NCBI RefSeq assembly: GCF_014083985.1
Contig: NZ_CP046907.1
Coordinates: 1,530,001-1,594,000, forward strand
Length of the DNA: 64,000 nucleotides
Direction: 5' to 3'
DNA from: Streptomyces sp. SCUT-3
GTDB lineage: Bacteria > Actinomycetota > Actinomycetes > Streptomycetales > Streptomycetaceae
Positions 18,815 to 26,996 of this stretch are shown here, in pieces. Below the pieces are notes generated by a model that made no database searches, was not told the DNA's origin, and saw only the letters and a program-made list of their open reading frames with translations. Within the stretch, counting starts at the first letter, position 1, and each line of letters opens with the position of its first letter. Both the position numbers and the translations under genes were made by a program.

Positions 18815-19740
18815 CCGACATCGGCTACCTCGCCGCATTCCTCGGCGGGCTGCTCGCGCTCCTCAGCCCGTGCAGTGCGCTGCTCCTGCCCGCCTTCTTC
18901 GCCTACTCGTTCAGCTCCCCGGCACGGCTCCTGGGTCGCACCGTCTTCTTCTACGCCGGACTGTGCACGACCCTGGTGCCCCTGGGCGCGGCCGGTTCGT
19001 TCGCCGGACGGCTGTTCTACGGCAACCGCGACCTGCTGGTGGCCGTCGGCGGCTGGACGGTCGTCGCGCTGGGCATCCTCCAGATACTGGGGCTCGGCTT
19101 CGGCTCGCGCCGCATGCAGGAGGCGGCCTCCCGGATCAGGCCCTCGTCGGCGTGGTCGGTCTACGCACTCGGCGCGGTCTACGGGCTGGCCGGATTCTGC
19201 GCCGGCCCCGTCCTCGGCAGCGTGCTGACCGTGGCCGCCGTCGGCGGCAACCCCTGGTACGGGGGCGCGCTGCTGGCCGTGTACGCCCTGGGAATGGCCT
19301 TCCCGATGTTCCTGCTCGCGCTGGTCTGGGACCGTTTCCGCCTGGGGAGCAGGCGCTGGCTGCGCGGCCGGGGGTTCCAGGCGGGACCGCTGCGACTGCA
19401 CACCACCTCCCTGCTGTCCGGTGCTTTCTTCGTCCTCCTCGGCGTGATGTTCCTGGTCTTCGACGGAACCTCCGCGCTGCCGGGAGTGATGGGTGTGGAC
19501 ACCGAGTACGCGGTCGAACGGTGGGTGAGGACGGCAGCCTCAGGCGTCTCCGACACCGCGGTGCTGCTCACCGTGGCGGGCGCGGCGGCGCTCGCCGTCG
19601 CACTGCTCGCTCTCCGTCCCCACCGGTCCGCACCCGACTCGGGCGGAGACAAGGACGGGACAGCGGTCAAGAACTGTCCCGAGGAAACCTCCGGGGCGGC
19701 CGGAACGATCGCGAGGGACGGGGCCGCCGATCACGCCTGA
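18811..19740 (+). CDS. CcdA/DsbD-like transmembrane electron carrier
   Basis: A 309-residue CcdA-family membrane protein, which normally passes reducing electrons from cytoplasmic thioredoxin to an extracytoplasmic partner. Six hydrophobic helices are visible. The two paired cysteines sit in the family positions, LSPCSALLLPAFF in the first helix and GFCAGPVLGS in the fourth. A polar tail carries another Cys. It starts with GTG overlapping the DsbA-like stop (GTGA). It ends 288 bp before the convergent mycosin; a hairpin lies in that gap. Presence of both partner genes makes a dedicated thiol-redox pathway likely. Confidence 0.92.
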   Translation: MTDIGYLAAFLGGLLALLSPCSALLLPAFFAYSFSSPARLLGRTVFFYAGLCTTLVPLGAAGSFAGRLFYGNRDLLVAVGGWTVVALGILQILGLGFGSRRMQEAASRIRPSSAWSVYALGAVYGLAGFCAGPVLGSVLTVAAVGGNPWYGGALLAVYALGMAFPMFLLALVWDRFRLGSRRWLRGRGFQAGPLRLHTTSLLSGAFFVLLGVMFLVFDGTSALPGVMGVDTEYAVERWVRTAASGVSDTAVLLTVAGAAALAVALLALRPHRSAPDSGGDKDGTAVKNCPEETSGAAGTIARDGAADHA

Positions 19741-19959
19741 CCCGAACCCGCCCCGCTGCCGGCCCTCGAACGGTCCGGCGGCGGGGCACCTCTCCGTCCG
19801 CGGAGTTCAGCCAGCGGTCTCCTGCCTGCCGGCGGCAAGCAAGGAAGGCGGCCCACTCCCCGGACGAGAGGGCGAACGTCCCTTGGGGTGAACGTGCCCG
19901 ACAGTAGGGTCCCGAGGCGCCCTGGGCCCTGTCCCCACAAGGGCGGAGGCCTACGGGGA

Positions 19960-19992
19960 CGGGCTCACGCGGAAGGTGACCGCGCGAGCCCG
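19960..19992. terminator. Hairpin between CcdA-like gene and mycosin 1
   Basis: 13-bp arms (19960-19972 and 19980-19992) with one mismatch and a 7-base loop. It lies 35 bp past the mycosin 1 stop and 220 bp past the CcdA-like stop. A related but decayed sequence lies downstream of mycosin 2 near 22010-22080, a trace of the segment duplication. Confidence 0.6.
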
Positions 19993-20027
19993 TGATGCTT
20001 CTCTTCTTCTCTTCTCCTCGCCCGCCC

Positions 20028-21341
20028 CTACGGACCCCAGGGGCCGGACGGCTGGTTCTGGTTCGGTCCCTGCGGCTGGGGCGGGAACCCGCCCGCGTTC
20101 CCGGGGGGCATCGGCTGACCGTACGGAGGCTGCTGTGCCTGAGGCCCTTCTCCCCAGCCGACTCCGACCGGGGCACTCCTCTTCTTGCGCCGGGAAGACC
20201 TGACAACCGCGAACACGGTCACGCCGACGACCAGCAGCAGGAAAACAGGCGCGACCACGAACACCAGGATCCGTTTCAGGGTGTTGCTGGAGTCCGTTCC
20301 GGACCCGGATCCGGCCTCGACCTCGGCCTCGGCCTCCGGGGAAGAAGAGTCCAAAGAATCCGGAACCTTGAGCGGTCCGTACTTCGAGCCCGCCGGGATA
20401 TTTTCCGTCAATGCAGCCAACGGTCGGATATACCCGTAACCGTACTTCTCATCTGGGAGAGAGAGGCCTTTCGTCGACTCCGGAAGACCAGCAGTCTTCA
20501 CCAGTCGATTCACCACCTGGCCTGCGGTCAGGTCAGGATACTCGGCACGAACCAATGCAGCAGCAGCAGAGGTATAGGCCGCCGAACTTGAGGTTCCATT
20601 GCCCTTGTGATAGTAAGCCCCAGGAGAATTCCCTCCAGCGGAAACAATCCCAACACCAGGAGCAGTCAGCAAAACTTCTGGACCGTAGTTGGAGTCTTCC
20701 CAAATTTCACCCCTCTCCCCAACCGCGCCAATGGTCAAAACGCCCGGATACTTACCCGGATAGCCAATCAATCCAGGCTCTCCATCGTTCCCGCTGGCAT
20801 TGATCACCAAGACGTCTTTTTTCAAAGCATAAGCGACGGCCTCTTCCTCCTCTTGCGTCTTCCCCGAGCCCCCCAAGGAAATATTGATCACGGAAGCCCC
20901 TTGATCCACTGCATAAATAATGGGATCCGCCAGGTTTCCCGATGCCTTTATTCTGACTGGTAGGATTTTTGCCTTCGGCGCAAGTCCCCTAACTCCATCA
21001 CCACCCCCCAGGCCGTGTCCATGAGCTGCAATAATTGAAGCCATTCCCGTTCCGTGTGATTCGCCCTGCTCAGGATCGACCGATCCACCGTCAACAAAAT
21101 CTTTTCCCTCAAGGAGACTTTGTGAAATATCCTGATGATTTACTTCAAATCCGATATCAATTACAGCTACCGTGACCCCCTCTCCTTGCGAGATCTCCCA
21201 CACCTTCTCCGCCTGGAAGTGATCCAACGCCCATTGATCTTGCCTTACTCTGTCCGCGCTCGCAGGAGCAGTCGAAGCAAGAAGTAGCGCTCCCGACAGG
21301 GTCGCACTGCTTACAATGCGCACCGTTCGCAAAAGATTCAT
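20028..21341 (-). CDS. Mycosin-type subtilisin protease, copy 1 (type VII secretion)
   Basis: A 437-residue S8 serine protease anchored in the membrane. It has a signal peptide (residues 1-29, ending ASA), then the triad: Asp in VAVIDIGFEVN, His in ESHGTGMAS, oxyanion Asn in INASGNDG and Ser in GTSSSAAYTSA. A C-terminal transmembrane helix (about residues 365-388) is followed by a basic stretch and a Pro/Gly/Gln-rich cytosolic tail of about 45 residues ending GPWGP, which is unusual for mycosins. The ATG at 21341 has GGAAAGG eight bases upstream; the frame upstream of it is not needed. GC content is clearly lower than in its neighbours. It is closely related to the broken copy at 22085-23397. 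Confidence 0.9.
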   Translation of the reverse strand: MNLLRTVRIVSSATLSGALLLASTAPASADRVRQDQWALDHFQAEKVWEISQGEGVTVAVIDIGFEVNHQDISQSLLEGKDFVDGGSVDPEQGESHGTGMASIIAAHGHGLGGGDGVRGLAPKAKILPVRIKASGNLADPIIYAVDQGASVINISLGGSGKTQEEEEAVAYALKKDVLVINASGNDGEPGLIGYPGKYPGVLTIGAVGERGEIWEDSNYGPEVLLTAPGVGIVSAGGNSPGAYYHKGNGTSSSAAYTSAAAALVRAEYPDLTAGQVVNRLVKTAGLPESTKGLSLPDEKYGYGYIRPLAALTENIPAGSKYGPLKVPDSLDSSSPEAEAEVEAGSGSGTDSSNTLKRILVFVVAPVFLLLVVGVTVFAVVRSSRRKKRSAPVGVGWGEGPQAQQPPYGQPMPPGNAGGFPPQPQGPNQNQPSGPWGP

Positions 21342-21365
21342 GACATTATCCTTTCCCAAGAAAGT

Positions 21366-21393
21366 GGGGGTGCGGCCCATACGCCACACCCCC
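21366..21393 (-). terminator. Hairpin upstream of mycosin 1
   Basis: GGGGGTG and CACCCCC arms with an imperfect centre, 25 bp before the mycosin 1 start and 28 bp after the end of the PPE-like pseudogene. It matches in position the stronger hairpin 23544-23575 of the other copy. Confidence 0.5.
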
Positions 21394-21420
21394 ATTAATT
21401 CCGTGCGGACTCTTCAGCGA

Positions 21421-21900
21421 TCAGTTATCGACCACTCGGGGAGCCACGTTGCGTTGTGTTGCCCAGGTCTCCTCGTCCTCCGGTCGGGCCACCAGGCCGA
21501 GCGGGCACCTCCCTCGCCCTGTGCCGTCTCTCGGGTCCGCTGGGGGCCAGCCCATGTCGTGCCCCGGCAGCACCGCTCCGGCCCGCAGTCCCACCACCGA
21601 CAATCCCTCCACCGTCAGCTCTCCCGGAGGCTGGAACCCGCATCTTCGGTCACCACGCCGCCGGCTGAGCCTCCCGAAACTCCTCCGGGAACGAGGACTT
21701 CGTAATGATTTTCCAGCGCGTCCTCGGTACTGACATTGCCCAGGTCCGCCTCGAAGGCCTTGTCACTGCTGCAGTCACCGCTGTCGCCGAGGAATTCGTC
21801 GGCACTATTCAAAGTGCTGAACATCTCCATGTTGTCGATGATCGGCTTGTACTTGCCGAGAGCTTCGGTACCTCACTGCATCGTCTCCGGAGTGTTCCAG
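21421..21900 (-). pseudogene. Remnant of a PPE-like type VII substrate gene
   Basis: Minus-strand translation gives NTPETMQ, an in-frame TGA (21873-21875), then YKPIIDNMEMFSTLNS and VSTEDALENHY. It stops near 21615 and, in another frame, ends EDEETWATQRNVAPRVVDN at 21421. This lines up with residues NTSVAMQ to NVSTEEALNKHH and with the last 20 residues of the intact gene at 23623-25107. The N-terminal third and most of the Gly/Ala-rich middle are missing. So this is a truncated, frameshifted and nonsense-mutated duplicate, in the same order relative to mycosin 1 as the intact gene is to mycosin 2. Confidence 0.85.
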
Positions 21901-22084
21901 TAGCGACATGTGTCCCACGGTGAACGACGGTCCGCACGTCTCCATATCCGCGGTCAGGCAGTGGCAAGGAATCAAAGCAGGATCCACAGACTTCTGTACC
22001 GGAGCGGAGCCCTATAGGAACGGGTCCGCCCAGGAGACGACTGCGCAGGCTCGTGACGTTTTGCTTTCCCTCACTCGGCCGCTT

Positions 22085-23397
22085 CTACGGCCCCCAGGGG
22101 CCCGACGACTGGTTCTGATTTGATCCCTGCTGCTGGGGCGGGAACCCGCCCGTGTTCCCGGGAGGCACCGCCTGGCCGTACGGCGATGGCTGCCCCTGCT
22201 GGCTCCCATGCCAGCCGCTTTCGGTCTGCGTTCTGTTATTTTTCCGACGAAAAATCCTGACAATCACGAAGACGATCGTTACGACGACCAACAGCAGGAA
22301 GACCGGTGCAACCACGAACACCAGGATTCGCTTCAAAGTGTTGTTGGACCCTGCCCCCGAATCAGAACCGCTGTCACCTCCGGATCCGGATTCCGGAGAA
22401 GACGACTGCAGTGACTCCGGCACCTTCAACGGCCCATACTTCGAACCGGCCGGGATATTCTCGGTCAACGCAGCCAGCGGCCGAATATAACCGTAACCAT
22501 ACTTTTCGTCCGGGAGGGAGGTACCCTTCGCCGAATCCGGAAGTCCAGCAGTCTTGGTCAATCGATTCACAACCTGTCCTGCGGTCAGGTCAGGATATTT
22601 AGCGCGGATCAGTGCAGCAGCGGCGGAGACATGAGCCGCAGAACTGGACGTGCCGTCAGATACGTGATAGGCAGATCCGGAATTCCCAGCCTTGGGTGTG
22701 AGAATTCCAACCCCAGGAGCAGTCAACATCACCTCTGAGCCGTAATTTGATTTACTCCAAATTTCCCCCTCCTCGTCAACTGCGCCAACCGTCAGAACAC
22801 CCGGATACCAACCCGGGTAGCCAATGCTTCCAGATTCTCCCTCGTTGCCGCTGGCAGTCACCACCAACACATCTTTCTCAAGCGCGTAAGCCATGGCTTC
22901 AGCATCTTGGGAACTTCCCCTGGAAGACCATACCGAAATATTGATCACGGAAGCCCCCTGATCAACCGCGTAGTAGATTGAATCCGCCCACCCCGAAGAA
23001 AGATCGCTACGGATAGGTAGAATTTTGCTTTTGGTGCGAGCCCTTTGACTCCGTCTCTTCCCTGCGACCCATGGCCGTGTGCCGCAATAATGGAGGCCAT
23101 GTCAGTTCCGTGGACATCACCCTCCGCAGGGTCCACAGAACCTCCATCGACAAAATCCTTACCCTTCAACAGATTTTCGCGAAGGTCTTGGTTCTTCGTG
23201 TCGAACCCGTCATCGATGACAGCTACCGTCACACCTTCACCCTGTGAAATCTCCCAAATTTTTTCCGCTTCCAATTTTTCTAGTACCCACTGGTTCTGCC
23301 TCACCAGGTCTGCCGCAGCGGAAGGCGCCGCGAGAAAAATCAAAGAGCCTGCCAAGAACGCGCTACCCGCAGAACGAAGCGATCGACCGAAGGTCAT
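22085..23397 (-). pseudogene. Mycosin-type protease, copy 2, frameshifted
   Basis: Two abutting frames, 23397-22945 (signal peptide, Asp motif VAVIDDGFD, His motif DVHGTDMAS) and 22948-22085 (Asn, Ser motif GTSSSAAHVSA, transmembrane helix, Pro/Gly/Gln tail ending GPWGP), together make one protein homologous end to end to mycosin 1. The join is a one-base loss in an A-run (minus strand AAAATT, 23020-23025). Restoring one A gives the mycosin 1-like reading KAKILPIR. All catalytic residues are otherwise intact, so the defect is recent or a sequencing error. GC content is low, like copy 1. About 200 bp separate it from the PPE-like gene upstream. Confidence 0.85.
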
Positions 23398-23543
23398 CTT
23401 TTATTTCCTTTCGTGAACCGATTAGAACGCAGCGAGAAAGCCGCATCTCCGCTCTTCCATGTTCCCCAAGCTTCCTCTTGCAGGGAGCGCTCTTTCTTCA
23501 GGAGCCGCAGTTCAAAACTCCCATGATGGCCTTTCGCAGGGGG

Positions 23544-23575
23544 AAGGGGGTGCAGCCAGACGGCTGCACCCCCTT
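23544..23575 (-). terminator. Hairpin after the PPE-like gene
   Basis: Perfect 14-bp arms (23544-23557 and 23562-23575) with loop AGAC, 48 bp after the PPE-like stop and before mycosin 2. It would limit read-through into mycosin 2. Confidence 0.75.
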
Positions 23576-23622
23576 CTCCTTCTACCCCGCACTCTCACTG
23601 CTGGAATTCGTCCCCGAGTCGC

Positions 23623-25107
23623 TTAATCAACCACTCGAGGAGCTGTGTTGCGCTGCGGCGTCCAGGTCTCCTCGTCCTCCACGAGGTAGTCCGGGCGTTC
23701 TCCCTCCCGCCGGCTTTCCTCTCTTTCCCTGTCACTGCGTCCACGAGGTACACCTGCGCCCATCGGACCACCGGGACGGCCGCCGCCCCTCGCCGCCTGT
23801 GCGGCTCCTCGGCTCCGGTGGAGGCCGGAACCACCGGCCGTTCCCCTGCCGGCCCCACCGGCTCCCGGAGTGCCGCCGACGACTCCGCCCTTCTGGCGGG
23901 CCAGGGCTCCTGCACGGCCGGATGCTGCACCGCTTCTTCCCCCAGCAGCCGCACCAGCAGCACCGGGCATTCCGGGACGCCCGGCTCCGGCTGCGCCACC
24001 GCGGCCGGCGGCTCCACCGCCGGCTGCCGCACCTCGACCGGCAGTGCCGCCGACTCCAGCGGTGCCACGGCCACCGACGCCACCGACACCGCGGGCCCCG
24101 CCCACAATGCCCGCTGCCCCGCCGCCGGCGATCCCCCCGCCGGAAATTCCGCCCGCTCCAGAGCCTCCTGCGCCCCCGGTGGCAACGCCGCCGACAGAGC
24201 CTCCCCCGGTTCCCCCGGAGATACCGTCGATCACGGTCCCCACCTGAGGCTTGGCTCCAGGAACAGGCTTCTGCGCGCCGCCAATGACTGCCGAATCCCT
24301 AGGAGGAGCAACCGGCTTTGAAGGGGCAACAGTTCCTCCTCGTCCTCCTGCACCTCCGCCACCTGACACTGACGGACTGGGGCGGGATACCGCAGAGGAG
24401 ATAGGAACGACAGTCGTCACTGGTGGAATTCCACCAGGCGGACCCGGAAAGTCCTCGCTCTTGTCGTTCCGCTCTTTTGTCCACGAGCCCATTGCCTTGG
24501 CCTGGGAGTTGTAGGCGGCTCCCAGTTGCTCCATGACGATGGCGGCCTCGAGCTGGCGTTCCTTGCCGGCGGAGAGGCTTCCGTGGTGCTTGTTCAGTGC
24601 CTCCTCAGTGCTGACGTTGCCCTTGATGTCGGCGTCGAGGGCCTTGTCGCCGCCGCGGTCGCCGAGATCGCCGAGGAAGTCGCCGGCCCTGTCCAGGGTG
24701 TCGGGCATCTCCATGTTGTCGATGACCGGCTTGTACGCGGCGAGTGCTCTCGCGGCGCCCTGCATCGCCACTGAGGTGTTCTCGGCGTACTTCGCGCTGT
24801 CGGTGATCTTCTTGCTGATCTTCTTGGCGTGGGCCCTGAAGGCGTCCGCGGCCGCGCCCTCCCAGTGCTTGAGGACGGCTTCGACCGCGGCGTCGAAGGT
24901 CTCCTTGACACCGCCGCCGCCGACCAGCTTGGTCTCGATGTCCTTCCACGCCTTGGAGACCCGCTCGACTTCGCCGGGCTTGGCGTTGGCCACCATCTTC
25001 TTCATGGCGGGCAGCGTCTCGTTGGCGAACTTCGTCTCGTGGCTCTCCGGGTAGCCCGAGGCCGCACCCGGTTCGTGGTACTCGTACTCGGTCCGTTTCT
25101 CACCCAC
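23623..25107 (-). CDS. PPE-like / WXG-domain type VII protein with Gly/Ala/Pro-rich region
   Basis: A 494-residue protein. Residues 1-200 are helical and contain a WXG motif (KHWEGAAADAF, about residue 80) and a second conserved part (YKPVIDNMEMPD). Residues 200-460 are Gly/Ala/Pro-rich and disordered. The last 20 residues (DEETWTPQ ... RVVD) are conserved even in the decayed duplicate. The form resembles PPE or LXG-type substrates of type VII secretion. The GTG at 25107 is chosen because GGGGG is nine bases upstream; TTG at 25116 is the alternative. It is 39 bp downstream of the small Esx-like gene, so the two may act as a PE/PPE-like pair. Confidence 0.85.
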   Translation of the reverse strand: MGEKRTEYEYHEPGAASGYPESHETKFANETLPAMKKMVANAKPGEVERVSKAWKDIETKLVGGGGVKETFDAAVEAVLKHWEGAAADAFRAHAKKISKKITDSAKYAENTSVAMQGAARALAAYKPVIDNMEMPDTLDRAGDFLGDLGDRGGDKALDADIKGNVSTEEALNKHHGSLSAGKERQLEAAIVMEQLGAAYNSQAKAMGSWTKERNDKSEDFPGPPGGIPPVTTVVPISSAVSRPSPSVSGGGGAGGRGGTVAPSKPVAPPRDSAVIGGAQKPVPGAKPQVGTVIDGISGGTGGGSVGGVATGGAGGSGAGGISGGGIAGGGAAGIVGGARGVGGVGGRGTAGVGGTAGRGAAAGGGAAGRGGAAGAGRPGMPGAAGAAAGGRSGAASGRAGALARQKGGVVGGTPGAGGAGRGTAGGSGLHRSRGAAQAARGGGRPGGPMGAGVPRGRSDREREESRREGERPDYLVEDEETWTPQRNTAPRVVD

Positions 25108-25145
25108 GGCCCACAACCCCCTACTTTCCTGTCCGGCGGAAAACG

Positions 25146-25466
25146 TCAGCTCTGCTTCTGCGAGAGCGCGGCCTGGATCTCGTAGTCGCTCTCCTCGTAC
25201 GCGTTCTTGGTGCTGACCGTCTTCTGGCCGAACTTGTCCATGACGTCGTCGAGGTGGTCGATGATCGCCTCGATCTGGTCCTTCATCGACACGTGGGCCG
25301 TCTCCAGGTTCCTCGCCTCGGCGAAGCCGGTGCCCAGGGCGCCGGGGGGAAGGTACGTCTCGGACTTGGCCTTGCCCTTGGTGTCCTGCACGTCCTTGAG
25401 GACGCCGTTCAGTTTCTTGACGACGCTGTCGAGTTCGCTCAGGTCGACACGGTACTGATCAGCCAT
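25146..25466 (-). CDS. Small Esx/PE-like protein lacking WXG
   Basis: A 106-residue, mostly helical protein of WXG100 size. The central turn reads LGTGF where WXG would be, but the C-terminus has NAYEESDYE, a match to the YxxxD/E export signal of type VII substrates. The start ATG overlaps the end of the mycosin gene upstream by eight bases, so it is translationally coupled to it, and the PPE-like gene follows 39 bp later. The pairing suggests it is the signal-bearing partner of the PPE-like protein. Function beyond that is unknown. Confidence 0.85.
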   Translation of the reverse strand: MADQYRVDLSELDSVVKKLNGVLKDVQDTKGKAKSETYLPPGALGTGFAEARNLETAHVSMKDQIEAIIDHLDDVMDKFGQKTVSTKNAYEESDYEIQAALSQKQS

Positions 25467-26790
25467 GCCTGGCCTCCCCGTTCATTCGTGTTCCGTTCTT
25501 CCTCCGCCAGTCGCGCAGGACGATCGATCCGCCGGCGAGGAGGGCGACGGCGGCCAGGCCGCCGCCCACGGCGTAGACCGCCATGCGTTCGGTGCGCTCC
25601 TGCGGGCTCTCGCCGAGGACGATCGCCGCGGGCTGGATGTCGGTGCCGCTGCCCGGTGCGGCAACCGGCTTCTCGACGGGTTCCTGGCCGGGCTCCGTGT
25701 CGTCCTCGGTGAGTGCCGCGACCGGGTCCACGACGCCCCAGCCGACGAAGCGGTCCTTGCCGACCTGCGGACGCTCGGCGGTCTGCAGGATTTGGGTGAT
25801 GACCTGCTGGTAGTTCCAGTCGGGGTGCTTGGCGCGGATCAGAGCCGCGACGCCTGCGACGTACGGGGCGGAGAAACTGGTGCCGTTGTCGAGGCAGTGC
25901 CCGCCCTTGGGGACGGTCGAGACCATGTCGACGCCCGGGGCCGCGACGTCGATGAAGGAGCCCGGCTGGGAGAAGGGGGCGCGTTCGTTGTTGCGGTCCG
26001 AGGCGGCCACGGCCAGCACTCCCTCGTAGGAGGCCGGGTAGGTCTCCTTCTCCTTGCCGCTCGCGCCGTCGTTGCCGGCGGAGGCGACGATGAGGACGTC
26101 CTTCGCCTGCGCGTTCCTGACGGCCTGGGCCAGGACGGATCCGCTGCTCAGCTTCGAGGCCGAGTCCTGGGAGACGTTGATGACCTTGGCCCCCGCGGCC
26201 ACCGCGTGGTCGATGGCCTTCGCCATCGTCAGGACCGTTCCACTGCCGTTGTTGTCGTTCTGGCGGATCGGGATGATCGTGGCGCCGGGCGCGATCCCCA
26301 CGAAGCCGGTGGTGGAGGGGGACGGGCGGGCGGCGATGATGCCCGCCACCTTGGTCCCGTGGCCCACCAGGTCGGTCGTCTCGTCGCCCTCGCTCTTGCC
26401 CTTGAGGAAGTCGGCGCCGGCGCCGCGGTCGAGGGCCTGGGCGAGCTGCGGGTGGTCGTCGTCCACACCCGTGTCGATGACGGCAACCTTCACCCCGCGG
26501 CCGGTGGTGTCCTGCCACATCTGGTCGAGCAGGACCCTCTGCAGCGACCAGGGGGTTCCCTTGATGGGGTCGGAAGGGAAGGTGCACTGGGTGTTGTCGA
26601 TCTTCACGCCGCCGTCTTCGCCGTCCTCGGCGAGGACCGTCCCCGTTGCTCCCGTGCCCCGGCCCGGCCCTGGTCCGGGTACGGCCGCCGTGTTCGCCGC
26701 GGCCGGCACGGCGGCGGCGAACAGGCCGAGAGCGGCGAGCGCGGCCGCCGTCGAACGCCCGGCGGTGTACCTCACGACGCGCGGTCCCAC
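25459..26790 (-). CDS. mycP: Type VII secretion-associated serine protease mycosin
   Basis: A 443-residue subtilisin-type protease of the ESX apparatus, which is membrane-anchored and needed for complex stability in mycobacteria. A signal peptide covers residues 1-32 (ending AAANT). The triad is intact: Asp in VAVIDTGVDDDHPQ, His in VGHGTKVAGI, Asn in VASAGNDG and Ser in GTSFSAPYVAGVAAL. A C-terminal transmembrane helix (about 408-430) is followed by a short basic tail. The GTG at 26790 (VGPRVVRYTAG) has GGAGGA eight bases upstream and starts at the signal peptide; 55 further codons upstream are not supported. GC content is normal, unlike copies 1 and 2, so this is probably the ancestral locus mycosin. 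Confidence 0.93.
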   Translation of the reverse strand: MGPRVVRYTAGRSTAAALAALGLFAAAVPAAANTAAVPGPGPGRGTGATGTVLAEDGEDGGVKIDNTQCTFPSDPIKGTPWSLQRVLLDQMWQDTTGRGVKVAVIDTGVDDDHPQLAQALDRGAGADFLKGKSEGDETTDLVGHGTKVAGIIAARPSPSTTGFVGIAPGATIIPIRQNDNNGSGTVLTMAKAIDHAVAAGAKVINVSQDSASKLSSGSVLAQAVRNAQAKDVLIVASAGNDGASGKEKETYPASYEGVLAVAASDRNNERAPFSQPGSFIDVAAPGVDMVSTVPKGGHCLDNGTSFSAPYVAGVAALIRAKHPDWNYQQVITQILQTAERPQVGKDRFVGWGVVDPVAALTEDDTEPGQEPVEKPVAAPGSGTDIQPAAIVLGESPQERTERMAVYAVGGGLAAVALLAGGSIVLRDWRRKNGTRMNGEARHG

Positions 26791-26937
26791 AGGATTCGCT
26801 CCTCCCCCACGGAGTGGGCGTTGTGACAGTTGGTGCGTTTTTGCGTGCTGCGGTGCGGCGGGCGGCCCGCCGGGGCGGATGTGATCACGCGCTCCGGCCG
26901 GCCGTCCGTCCGGTCCGACGGCTCCGGAACGGCCGAC

Positions 26938-26963
26938 GAGGGCGGGTGCACGCACCCGCCCTC
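26938..26963 (-). terminator. Hairpin after esxA
   Basis: Perfect 12-bp arms (26938-26949, 26952-26963) around two bases, 34 bp past the esxA stop. It likely terminates the esxBA transcript and gives high levels of the small secreted proteins. Confidence 0.75.
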
Positions 26964-26996
26964 CTCATCGCACCGGAACTGCTCGGACCGGCCGGT

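Noticed and set aside
20028-23397. Possible insertion sequence or prophage because of low GC
   Set aside because: No transposase, integrase, terminal inverted repeats or attachment sites; all coding parts are mycosin or PPE-like.
26790-26955. N-terminal extension of the mycosin at 25459-26790 to 26955
   Set aside because: The extra 55 codons come before a good ribosome-binding site and the signal peptide and overlap the hairpin that ends esxA.
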